NCBI GenBank assembly: GCA_955651735.1
Contig: CATPAM010000251.1
Location: forward strand, 1-7,913
DNA: 7,913 nt
Reading direction: 5' to 3'
Source: Candidatus Acidiferrales bacterium
GTDB lineage: Bacteria > Acidobacteriota > Terriglobia > Acidiferrales > UBA7541
In this document: positions 1 to 5,628 of the stretch, piece after piece
Layout of the letters: each line of letters starts with the position of its first letter
How positions within the stretch are numbered: position 1 is the first letter of the stretch
Notes under the pieces: generated by a model
Databases searched by the model: none
What the model was told of the DNA's origin: nothing
The model's input: only the letters and a program-made list of their open reading frames with translations
Made by a program: the position numbers and the translations under genes

Positions 1-73
1 AGGACAACCAATTAGGGTTTTCGGAGCGATCATGGCTTTTGTCGGAGGAGCTCTAGCGGTGATGATGCTTCGT

Positions 74-700
74 TCCCACACGCCACTTGTCTCCGTGGAC
101 CGTTTCGAACAAGTCTAGGCCGTTTTTCGCGGTCACAACAAGCCTCATTACCGAACACACAACTTTGCATATCGGGGTCTGCTGACGTGTGCCTATGACA
201 ATTGCAAAGTGACGGCAGAGATTAAAAAGGAAAAGTACACGTATTACCGTTGCACCGGTTTCCGAGGGAAATGCGGACTTCCCTATTTTAGGGGGGAAGA
301 ACTTGGAGACCGGCTCGGACAAATCCTTGCGGACATTCACATCCCAGATAACATCCTTGCGCAGTTGCAAGAGTCCTTGCTAAACGATAAGACCCGCGAA
401 GAAGAGATCAGGAAGCAACAAGAAGAACGATTCGCGCAACGCCTGATCCAGAAGGCTGCTCGACCGGAACGACTGCTTGATGCTGCGAGGATTTTAGAAC
501 TCGCAAACAAGGCCTATTTTCTATACGTTAGGCAAAATCACACGGAAAGAGCCAAGCTCCTCAAAATGGTACTTTTGAACTGTGGAATTGATAAGGTAAG
601 TTTCTACCCTTCATACAGAGAGCCATTCGACTTGATATTCCAGAGAGTGAAAACACAGAAGAATGGCGCGCCTGGAGGGGTTCGAACCCCCGACCCTTAG
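74..700 (+). pseudogene. Large serine recombinase, C-terminal part, broken (zinc-ribbon and coiled-coil region)
   Basis: Reading frame 2 carries the end of a large serine recombinase (resolvase/invertase superfamily), an enzyme that integrates or excises mobile elements. Recognisable similarity starts near base 74 (SHTPLVSVDRFEQV). An in-frame TAG at 116-118 falls where relatives, as I recall them, have Gln, so one CAG-to-TAG change explains it. The frame then continues through a zinc ribbon with four cysteines (codons at 188, 203, 251 and 272; LTCAYDNC, YYRC, GKC) and a charged helical segment (EEEIRKQQEERFAQRL). Compared with relatives recalled from memory, roughly 40-50 residues of coiled coil are missing in frame between AQRL and ARPERLLDAARILELANK. 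The catalytic resolvase domain would lie left of the window. From 1 to 73 the frame is open but I see no family similarity, so a further break or junction is possible. The last residues (GAPGGVRTPDP) are translated from the antisense of a tRNA gene. An internal start at 209 could give 163 aa, but it would lack the catalytic domain and the first half of the zinc ribbon. Confidence 0.85.
664..700. other. Candidate attachment-site half (att) at the 3' end of tRNA-Arg
   Basis: The recombinase frame on the plus strand crosses from element-like coding sequence into the tRNA 3' end at about 664 and ends with a TAG at 698-700 inside the tRNA. Element-encoded recombinase at the junction, an intact tRNA gene, and the tRNA 3' segment as the boundary are the usual signature of integration into a tRNA gene. 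The element would lie to the left, beyond the window. The exact crossover cannot be placed, because the second copy of the tRNA 3' segment is not in view. Confidence 0.45.
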
Positions 701-740
701 CTCCGGAGGCTAATGCTCTATCCATCTGAGCTACAGGCGC
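664..740 (-). tRNA. tRNA-Arg (anticodon CCG), CCA encoded
   Basis: The minus strand folds into a complete cloverleaf. The 7-bp acceptor stem is GCGCCTG (734-740) with CAGGCGC (668-674), fully paired. T8-A9 and a GCTC D-stem follow. The anticodon stem TTAGC/GCTAA encloses the 7-nt loop CTCCGGA, giving anticodon CCG (reads CGG, Arg). The T-arm is GGGGG-TTCGAAC-CCCTC with one G-U pair. The discriminator is G (667) and the 3' CCA is encoded (664-666). Length is 77 nt with CCA. The 3' half overlaps the end of the recombinase reading frame on the other strand. The gene looks intact, so it is probably functional despite being beside an integrated element. Confidence 0.97.
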
Positions 741-745
741 GCGGT

Positions 746-765
746 TCGCTTCCCGAAGGAAGCGA
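746..765 (-). promoter_or_regulatory. Perfect UUCG-loop hairpin in the tRNA-Arg 5' leader
   Basis: On the minus strand this reads TCGCTTCC-TTCG-GGAAGCGA: an 8-bp perfect stem closed by C(UUCG)G, an exceptionally stable tetraloop. It ends 6 nt before the mature tRNA 5' end, so it would lie in the pre-tRNA leader next to the RNase P cleavage site. No U-tract follows it on either strand, which argues against an intrinsic terminator. A TAGAAT that could be a -10 box lies farther upstream on the minus strand (793-798), but no good -35 partner was found. Confidence 0.5.
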
Positions 766-885
766 GGAAGCAGAGTGCACTTCCCTGCTGCGATTCTATC
801 GCTGAATGAGTGCTGACGCTAGGGCGGAGGATTAGGCTAGCCGGCAGACCTGGATGGTATCGACTTCGAGATGACGGCACGGATG

Positions 886-1251
886 CTAGCCTCTGGCGCG
901 ATCCTTGATTTGCCTGGCAAGTTTTTCGATCTCTTCCGCCTTTTTCAGCATAGCCAGGGAAAGAATCGTGGTGGAATCGGTTTTTTCCACCTCAGTCTTT
1001 AGCTGGGCCGCGAGGTCGTAAAGTCTCTCGACATCTTTCCTTATGCTTTTCTGCCGCTCCTCAAGCATGGCCTTGCTGCCATTCGCCGGAAAATTCGCGG
1101 CGTTCGGACCGTTGGAGGCATCGTCAGAACCGTCTGGGCGGCGCTTGCTGCCGCGCGAAGTGCCTTGCGCCGGGGAGTCCTGGAGACGCACCAAGGCTCC
1201 TGGCACGGCAGCAAAGGACATGAGAAGCAAATGACGTCTGGAAGATTGCAT
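886..1251 (-). CDS. Small Tat-type exported protein of unknown function
   Basis: A 121-aa protein. The start at 1251 was chosen over a longer in-frame start at 1386 because GGAGGA lies at 1255-1260 directly before the ATG and because it places a signal peptide at the N-terminus. The longer form would also overlap the divergent channel gene. The signal peptide is MQSSRRHLLLMSFAAVPGAL: a twin-arginine S-R-R-H-L-L-L motif followed by a hydrophobic stretch, with no lipobox cysteine, so export by the Tat route or otherwise to the periplasm is likely. A low-complexity linker rich in Ser, Gly, Asp and Asn follows (about residues 30-60). The last 60 residues are a charged, probably helical domain (RKDVERLYDLAAQLKTEVEK, then KKAEEIEKLARQIKDR). 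I recall similar short exported proteins in acidobacterial genomes, but no function is known to me. The gene is divergent from the mscS-like gene with 78 bp between starts. Confidence 0.75.
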   Translation of the reverse strand: MQSSRRHLLLMSFAAVPGALVRLQDSPAQGTSRGSKRRPDGSDDASNGPNAANFPANGSKAMLEERQKSIRKDVERLYDLAAQLKTEVEKTDSTTILSLAMLKKAEEIEKLARQIKDRARG

Positions 1252-1304
1252 AGTTCCTCCCCAGCCAGGAAATCGCGCCGGCGCGCTTGCCGCGCAACCC
1301 CGAG

Positions 1305-1313
1305 TGATATACT
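1305..1313 (+). promoter_or_regulatory. Candidate extended -10 promoter for the mscS-like gene
   Basis: TGATATACT at 1305-1313 is an extended -10 element (TGn followed by TATACT). A weak -35-like TTGCCG lies at 1287-1292 with a short 15-bp spacer. Transcription would start around 1320, leaving a leader of only about 10 nt before the ATG at 1330, and no Shine-Dalgarno sequence is visible there. The call rests on this motif match alone. Confidence 0.4.
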
Positions 1314-1329
1314 TTCCCTCCCATAGAAC

Positions 1330-2151
1330 ATGATGTCCAGCCCCTTCACCCATTTCTTCGATTTCACGATACTCAACGCGCTGCATCTGGCGGGCATTCT
1401 CGTGCTGGCCCTGATTTGCATCCGCTTACTGCGGGCCGCGACGAACAAATTAGTCAAACCTACGGCGGCACAATCGAAGGGGGCGCAGCAGCGGGATCAG
1501 CAGGTGCGCGAATTGGCGGACAAGGTCTATGGCACGGGATGCCAAGTGATCTGGATCGTGGCGGTGCTGACCGCACTTCCCGAATTCGGGATCAGCATGT
1601 TACCAGCAGCGGTGATTGCGGGCGCGATGATTTTGGGCTTCAGCATCGCAGCGCAGGACACGATCCGCGACGCTATCGCGGGCTTTCATATAGTGACGGA
1701 AGACCAGTTTGTGACTGGCGACACGATTCAAGCGGGCGCTACTGTGGGTCGCGTGGAGCAACTGACGCTGCGGCGGACCGTGGTGCGAGACGGACGCGGC
1801 GCGCTAGTGTCGCTTTCAAACGGCGAAATGCGGTCGCTTAGCAATCTGAGCCGAGACTGGTCGCAGGCGTTTGTGGATATCGGCGTGGCCGCGGAGATGC
1901 CGCTGGAAAAGACACTGCAAGCCCTGGAGAGCGCGGCGGCGGGATTGCGCAGCGACGCGGCGTGGTCGCAGGCGCTGGTGGACGGGCCGCGCGTATTGGG
2001 TGTGCAGGGATTCGATCAAACCGGCGCGACGTTACGTTTGCAGGTGCGCACCGCGCCGACGCGGCAGGACGAGGTGTGCCGCGAACTCCGGCGGCGCATT
2101 CACATGGAGTTTCAGAGGCAAGGCATTGTGGTAGACGAAAGCCAGCCTTAG
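1330..2151 (+). CDS. MscS-family small-conductance mechanosensitive ion channel
   Basis: A 273-aa inner-membrane channel of the MscS type, which opens under membrane tension and releases solutes during hypo-osmotic shock. Three hydrophobic helices are visible: about residues 18-35, 71-90 and a pore-lining helix at about 92-118 (AAVIAGAMILGFSIAAQDT, then IRDAIAGF), with the small-residue packing typical of MscS TM3. The MscS beta domain follows (FVTGDTIQAGATVGRVEQLTL; SLSNGEMRSLSNLSRDWSQA, matching the family's pattern of PNG...N.SR). A C-terminal alpha/beta domain closes with RRIHMEFQRQGIVV. Its length is close to E. coli MscS (286 aa). An in-frame TAG at 1324-1326 makes ATG 1330 the first possible start; a second ATG follows at 1333. 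No Shine-Dalgarno is seen. A downstream gene starts 27 bp later, suggesting an operon. The family assignment is firm; gating and ion preference cannot be read from sequence. Confidence 0.92.
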   Translation: MMSSPFTHFFDFTILNALHLAGILVLALICIRLLRAATNKLVKPTAAQSKGAQQRDQQVRELADKVYGTGCQVIWIVAVLTALPEFGISMLPAAVIAGAMILGFSIAAQDTIRDAIAGFHIVTEDQFVTGDTIQAGATVGRVEQLTLRRTVVRDGRGALVSLSNGEMRSLSNLSRDWSQAFVDIGVAAEMPLEKTLQALESAAAGLRSDAAWSQALVDGPRVLGVQGFDQTGATLRLQVRTAPTRQDEVCRELRRRIHMEFQRQGIVVDESQP

Positions 2152-2178
2152 GGGCAGGGCTGAGGCGAGGAGGACAAC

Positions 2179-2634
2179 ATGGCGCAAGTGAGTTATGAGG
2201 AAGTGAACCTAATGTTGAGGCTGTATGACATGAGACGCGAGCCGCGGCTGCGGCAAGCGCGCGCGTGGTTCGTGGAAAATTTCCATCCTACGTCCGCGGA
2301 AGACATGATGGAGAAATATCCGCAGGGCAGCGAAGAGAACACATACATTCGCATGGTGATCAGCTATTGGGACATGGTAGCGAGCATCGTCAATCGCGGG
2401 CTGATCAATGACGAGCTGTTCTTCGAAAGCAACGGAGAGATCTGGGTGGTGTGGGACCGCATGCGCACGATCGTGCCGATCTGGCGTGGTGCGTTCAAGA
2501 ATCCGCGCTTGTTCGCGAATATCGAGGAGACCTACAAGCGGCTGGAAGCGTGGCGGGAGAAGCACGCACCGGGCTCCAGCGCGGCCATGCGCAACATGAT
2601 GGCGCAAATCATATCCAAGCCCAAGGGCGATTGA
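2179..2634 (+). CDS. Conserved protein of unknown function (DUF4760-like)
   Basis: A 151-aa soluble protein with no signal peptide or clear membrane segment. A strong Shine-Dalgarno AGGAGG (2168-2173) lies 5 nt before the ATG. It opens with MAQVSYEEVNLMLRLYDMRR and contains aromatic-rich helices (YIRMVISYWDMVASIVNRGL; ELFFESNGEIWVVWDRMR). The pattern recalls short proteins annotated as DUF4760 or hypothetical in acidobacteria; this match is from memory and not verified. It sits 27 bp behind the channel gene on the same strand and has a good ribosome site of its own, so co-transcription is likely. A link to osmotic or membrane stress would be inference from context only. The convergent gene on the other strand ends just 14 bp beyond its stop codon, with no terminator hairpin between them. 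Confidence 0.8.
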   Translation: MAQVSYEEVNLMLRLYDMRREPRLRQARAWFVENFHPTSAEDMMEKYPQGSEENTYIRMVISYWDMVASIVNRGLINDELFFESNGEIWVVWDRMRTIVPIWRGAFKNPRLFANIEETYKRLEAWREKHAPGSSAAMRNMMAQIISKPKGD

Positions 2635-2648
2635 CGTGTGACGCCGGA

Positions 2649-3614
2649 TCAGCGGACTCGCTCTCCTGCCGGCTGGGGAGTGGACACACGTTGGCGTGAT
2701 TCCTCAGGCTTGGCCTGCATGACGCGATTGCGGCCGGCGGTCTTCGCGGCATACAGCGCGGCGTCTGCTTCGCGCAGGAGCTCATCCGCCGGGCGGTGCC
2801 CCCAATCACAACTCAGAAGCACCCCCAAGCTCATAGTGATGGCCAACGGGCCGGCATCGGTCTGAACCGGCCGGGTGCAGATAGCCTTGCGAATTTCTTC
2901 GGCTCGGACCAACGCAGAGGCAGGTGGGCAGTTATTTAGCAGAGTGAGGAATTCTTCGCCTCCGTAGCGGCCGACGAAATCATAGGAACGCACGGAAAGA
3001 AGCTGCCGCCGGGCCACTTCCCGCAAAACCTGGTCTCCGACCAGATGACCGTGCGTATCGTTGACGTTCTTGAAATGGTCGAGGTCGCCGAGTATTACGG
3101 CGGTGCACCCGTGTTCGCGCTGCGAGCGCACCAACTCGCGGCCCATCAGATCCACAATCACCCCGCGATTCCACAGAGTCGTCAGAGGGTCATGGGTGGC
3201 TTTGAAGCGCATCTGCTCGCGCGCCTCCACGAGACGATCCTCGAGGTGCAGTATGCGCTCGCCGGTTCGCAAGCGCGCTTTCAGCTCCTCGGCGTCGAAA
3301 GGCTTGACCAGATAGTCGTCGGCGCCGGACTCCAAGCCCTCGACGATGTCCTCCTTGGACTCCCGGGAAGTCAGCAAAATCATGTACACATAGCTTTGCT
3401 CGCGGTGCCTGCGAATTTCCCGGCAAACTCCGGGGCCGTCGAGCTCTGGCATCATCCAATCCAACAGGGCCAAACGCGGAGCATCGGGCTGGCATAAGCT
3501 CTCGACCGCATGCCGCCCGTCTGCGACCGTAGTCACCTCGTAGTCCGCGCGCTCCAAGGTTTTCTGCAGCAGGCCCCTGGACAGCGCATCGTCATCGGCA
3601 ATTAGTATCCTCAC
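2649..3614 (-). CDS. Response regulator with GGDEF output: diguanylate cyclase (REC-GGDEF)
   Basis: A 321-aa cytoplasmic protein predicted to make cyclic di-GMP from two GTP when its receiver is phosphorylated. The receiver covers about residues 1-120: acidic pocket D7-D9, phospho-acceptor D52 (LALLDWMMPELDG), T82 and K104 (KPF). A coiled linker (about 118-140) leads to the GGDEF domain starting at THDPLTTLWNR. This domain has the metal and substrate motif GDLDHFKNVND (about 176-186), the active-site GGEEF at 218-222, and an RxxD inhibitory site at R209-D212 (RSYD), so product inhibition is probably intact. The architecture matches PleD/WspR-type enzymes with a single receiver. Translation starts at a GTG (3614) that overlaps the TGA of the upstream HPt gene (GTGA), indicating translational coupling. 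The C-terminal 25 residues after RNRVMQ are a polar tail. Confidence 0.95.
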   Translation of the reverse strand: MRILIADDDALSRGLLQKTLERADYEVTTVADGRHAVESLCQPDAPRLALLDWMMPELDGPGVCREIRRHREQSYVYMILLTSRESKEDIVEGLESGADDYLVKPFDAEELKARLRTGERILHLEDRLVEAREQMRFKATHDPLTTLWNRGVIVDLMGRELVRSQREHGCTAVILGDLDHFKNVNDTHGHLVGDQVLREVARRQLLSVRSYDFVGRYGGEEFLTLLNNCPPASALVRAEEIRKAICTRPVQTDAGPLAITMSLGVLLSCDWGHRPADELLREADAALYAAKTAGRNRVMQAKPEESRQRVSTPQPAGERVR

Positions 3615-3985
3615 GGGCGCGCCTCGGCCATGTAGCTCTCCATTTCGGGGAGAAGTCCTTGGACCTCTTCTTCAAAAGTCGCAAGAGCGTCGCCCAATGC
3701 CGAGATCTCCCCTGCGCGAGCCAGCCCCTCCAGGCGGCTAGCGGAAGCCGCCGCCTTGGTCACCGCCAGATTGGCAAGCATGCCTTTGAGCGTGTGACTG
3801 AGACGTGCCGCCTGGGCAGCGTCGTTGCCAGCTACAGCGTTCTGAAGCGAGGTGAGATGGACCGGAAATTCGCGCTTGAAAATCGATAGTAGGTCACACA
3901 ACAGCCCGCGGTCATGGTCGACGCGCGCGAGCAGTACGCTCAGGTCGACGCTGGCACCTTCGGGAGAACCGTTAGCTTTGTTCAT
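3611..3985 (-). CDS. HPt (histidine phosphotransfer) protein, probably a surviving hybrid-kinase module
   Basis: A 124-aa protein with one HPt domain, a four-helix bundle that carries phosphate between receivers. The phospho-histidine motif is LSHTLKGMLANLAV with His64 in this numbering, and the preceding LLCDLLSIFKREFPVHLTSL is the usual HPt helix. The start at 3985 has GAGGA about 7 nt upstream. A TTG at 4042 in the same frame would add 19 residues (through [10 protein letters not shown]); these look like the last helix of a receiver domain rather than a natural N-terminus. The gene is coupled to the diguanylate cyclase by a 4-bp overlap, so phosphate transfer from His64 to D52 of that protein is the natural prediction. 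No intact kinase lies next to it, so the phosphate source must be elsewhere or lost. Confidence 0.85.
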   Translation of the reverse strand: MNKANGSPEGASVDLSVLLARVDHDRGLLCDLLSIFKREFPVHLTSLQNAVAGNDAAQAARLSHTLKGMLANLAVTKAAASASRLEGLARAGEISALGDALATFEEEVQGLLPEMESYMAEARP

Positions 3986-4017
3986 GTTGCTGTCCTCATG
4001 AGTGACGTTGGTTTGGG

Positions 4018-4184
4018 TCAGACGATCGATTTCAGCCCGCAAGATGCCGCTTGGATGGGTTTCGATACGTAGCCGTCCATGCCCGCGTCCAGGAATTTGT
4101 CCGCGTCACCAGCCATGGCGTGCGCGGTCATGGCGACAATTGTCCCTTTTCCCATTCACAAATCGCACGCGTCGCGTCGATACC
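4018..4184 (-). pseudogene. Decayed receiver-domain remnant of a hybrid histidine kinase
   Basis: On the minus strand, two out-of-frame pieces join into the second half of a receiver domain. Bases 4184-4143 encode [14 protein letters not shown]; after a frame change, 4140-4018 encode [20 protein letters not shown] and then [12 protein letters not shown], with the conserved KP lysine. That frame ends at TGA 4018-4020. A one-base shift near 4046 instead restores [13 protein letters not shown], the expected final receiver helix, leading directly into the HPt gene. Two frame breaks plus missing residues between EWEKG and IVAM indicate loss of function. The receiver style (VAMTAHAM..., KPI) is that of kinase-attached receivers, so the parent was probably kinase-REC-HPt. 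Nothing recognisable of the kinase core remains upstream. The MTAHAM part is clear; the GIDATR part is less certain. Confidence 0.7.
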
Positions 4185-4683
4185 GCTGACCCTAATGGGA
4201 CGCGCGCGACACAGTTCGCCATCCTTAAGGTGGCAAGCGCGAGGCCACACGGTAGCCGGATGTCGAATCTAAGCTATTGAAAATAGACTAGTTCTCAGAA
4301 TCGGCTGGATGGCATCGAAACTGCGCATTTCCAATGCCGAACGCCGGCGCACATTCGGTTCATTGTGAAACGCCTTAGCACTTTCCTGGCGGAACGGTTA
4401 GCTCTAGATGCTGCCCTTCCTCAAGCTTCTCGTCATTCTCCATGTCGCATTGCCTGGACCATTGCACACTCCGTGCGAGCGATCGATTCTGGAAGCGCAG
4501 GGTACACACACATCGCCTTTTGCGATACAGCATCCGCTGTATTGTCGAAATCGCAGGCGAGTCTTATACCTCCATGGCAGTTCGGCTCGTGGCCAGATGC
4601 CTTCTGAGGCCGTGCTCGTTACGTTGGGAAATCCACGACGCACGGTGACCCCGGACGCCTAGTCGCAGGCGATTGATAATCTC
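4185..4683. other. About 500 bp without a recognisable gene (decayed kinase region and sigma-factor upstream region)
   Basis: Several short open frames exist here on both strands (up to about 84 codons), but none shows a convincing ribosome site, family motif or protein-like composition. The left part lies where the N-terminal half of a hybrid kinase would have been; I cannot trace kinase motifs (H-box, N-box, G-box) in it. The right part precedes the ECF sigma gene and contains a hairpin at 4518-4550 and a 10-bp direct repeat, TCGCAGGCGA, at 4551-4560 and 4663-4672. GATAAT at 4675-4680 resembles a -10 box but has no -35 partner at the right distance. Confidence 0.6.
4518..4550. repeat. Inverted repeat / hairpin upstream of the sigma-factor gene
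   Basis: The core is a perfect 7-bp inverted repeat, ATACAGC-ATCC-GCTGTAT (4525-4542). As RNA, the stem extends outward with G-U pairs and one bulge to TTTT/AAA at 4518-4550, about 14 pairs in total. It lies about 150 bp before the sigma-factor start. It could be an operator for a dimeric regulator or an RNA hairpin; the run of A after it on the plus strand (T before it) would fit a terminator only on the minus strand, and weakly. Confidence 0.4.
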
Positions 4684-4698
4684 AAGGAGCGTTTCCGC

Positions 4699-5298
4699 AT
4701 GGAAACCAAAAGCCTTCCCGAACGCACACTGGTTGCCAAAGCGCAAGCAGGCAACAAAGACGCTTTCACGGAACTGGTGAGAAGACACTCTGGCCAAGTC
4801 TACGGCCTCTCTTTGAATATGCTGCGACACCGGGAGGACGCGGAAGACAATCTCCAGAACGTTCTGGTCAAGGCATTCCACAACATTAAGCGCTTCGAGG
4901 GCAATTCTCGGTTTTCTACTTGGCTCGTGCGCATCACCATCAATGAAGCGCTTATGAAGCTACGCAAGCGGAGTTCCGAGCGTATCTCCGATTACCATCC
5001 CGCGAACGCCTCCGAGGATGAGCCGCGGTCCTTCCCGGAAATCGAAGATAGCCGGCAAGATCCCGAGCGCGAATACATAAGCAGAGACCTGACCCGCAAA
5101 GTCTTCCGCGGACTGAATCCTTCACTGCAAGATACCTTCATACTTCAGAAGGCGGAAGGATGGACGAACCGGGAACTGGCAGAGGCGCAGGGAATCACCG
5201 TGTCCACGGTGAAATCGCGAGTATTCCGCGCGCGCGTCAGGTTGCGCCAGCAGCTTATGGCCCTGACGCAGCCAGGACAGGTTGCCTTGCAAGGATGA
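4699..5298 (+). CDS. ECF-type RNA polymerase sigma factor (sigma-70 family)
   Basis: A 199-aa alternative sigma factor that would direct RNA polymerase to a specific set of promoters. Region 2 spans about residues 24-92 (DAFTELVRRHSGQVYGLSLN; REDAEDNLQNVLVKAFHNIK; FSTWLVRITINEALMKLRKR), covering core binding and -10 recognition. A polar acidic linker follows at about 93-128. Region 4 spans about 133-188 with a helix-turn-helix (TNRELAEAQGITVSTVKSRV) for -35 recognition. There is no region 1 or 3, as expected for ECF/group 4 factors. AAGGAG at 4684-4689 lies 9 nt before the ATG. No anti-sigma factor or zinc-binding ZAS protein follows; the next gene is a desaturase 330 bp downstream. Control may therefore be transcriptional or through an unlinked partner. 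The family call is firm; the regulon is unknown. Confidence 0.93.
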   Translation: METKSLPERTLVAKAQAGNKDAFTELVRRHSGQVYGLSLNMLRHREDAEDNLQNVLVKAFHNIKRFEGNSRFSTWLVRITINEALMKLRKRSSERISDYHPANASEDEPRSFPEIEDSRQDPEREYISRDLTRKVFRGLNPSLQDTFILQKAEGWTNRELAEAQGITVSTVKSRVFRARVRLRQQLMALTQPGQVALQG

Positions 5299-5628
5299 CT
5301 TGCCGCCGTTTGCGCCATGTAATTTTACTTACAATTTAACAGCCTGTACCATTAATATGTCTGCCCGTTTTGATATTGCCGCGCTGGACGCAGGCGGGCC
5401 ATGCAACTGTCACGCGACCGATTCCGTTTTAGACGCGATCGTTTTCGCGTCCGGCGGAGGTAGTAACGAAAACGTTATAACTTTCTGCCCGAATATTCGA
5501 TTTTCCTTCCTCTTAGCAAACTGCGCGCACGCTCGGGAACCATTACACAAGTATTACAAAGGACCGCCAATGCCCATGCTACGGTGGAAACAGATTTGAG
5601 CGAAATTGTTTGTGAGGACGCAGGGACC
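5299..5628. other. 330-bp AT-richer intergenic region upstream of the desaturase, with several palindromes
   Basis: No convincing gene lies here; a 105-codon open frame (5282-5599) overlaps the sigma gene end and lacks a ribosome site or family features. The region holds inverted repeats at 5432-5451 (GACGCGA-6-TCGCGTC), 5464-5477 (TAACG-AAAA-CGTTA) and 5490-5499 (CGAATATTCG), plus ATTACA repeated at 5542-5547 and 5553-5558, 11 bp apart (one helical turn). Such density suggests regulator binding or a structured leader for the desaturase gene. No T-tracted terminator for the sigma gene was seen. Confidence 0.55.
5329..5358 (+). promoter_or_regulatory. Candidate promoter upstream of the desaturase
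   Basis: TTACAA (5329-5334) and TAATAT (5353-5358) are separated by 18 bp within the most AT-rich stretch of the intergenic region. If used, the desaturase mRNA would carry a leader of about 260 nt containing the inverted repeats. TATAAC at 5476-5481 is an alternative -10, though without a clear -35. Motif-only evidence. Confidence 0.3.

Noticed and set aside
209..700. A stand-alone 163-aa protein ending in GAPGGVRTPDP
   Set aside because: Its start is an internal GTG in the recombinase zinc ribbon, the catalytic domain is absent, and the tail is antisense tRNA. It is better read as part of a pseudogene.
886..1386. A longer 166-aa form of the exported protein starting at 1386
   Set aside because: The extra 45 residues overlap the start of the divergent channel gene and bury the signal peptide. 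The ATG at 1251 has a GGAGGA ribosome site.
2635..2648. A shared bidirectional terminator between the convergent genes
   Set aside because: The gap is only 14 bp and contains no inverted repeat with a T-tract on either side.
4365..4662. Overlapping short frames of 68-84 codons upstream of the sigma factor, on both strands
   Set aside because: No family similarity, no good ribosome sites, and they overlap each other in different frames, so they look like chance openings.
5285..5294. CCTTGCAAGG palindrome at the end of the sigma gene as a terminator
   Set aside because: It has only a 5-bp stem with no loop and no T-tract, and it lies inside the coding sequence.
5282..5599. A 105-codon plus-strand frame between the sigma factor and the desaturase
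   Set aside because: It overlaps the sigma gene end, has no ribosome site or family motif, and is full of unlikely composition for a protein; the region looks regulatory.
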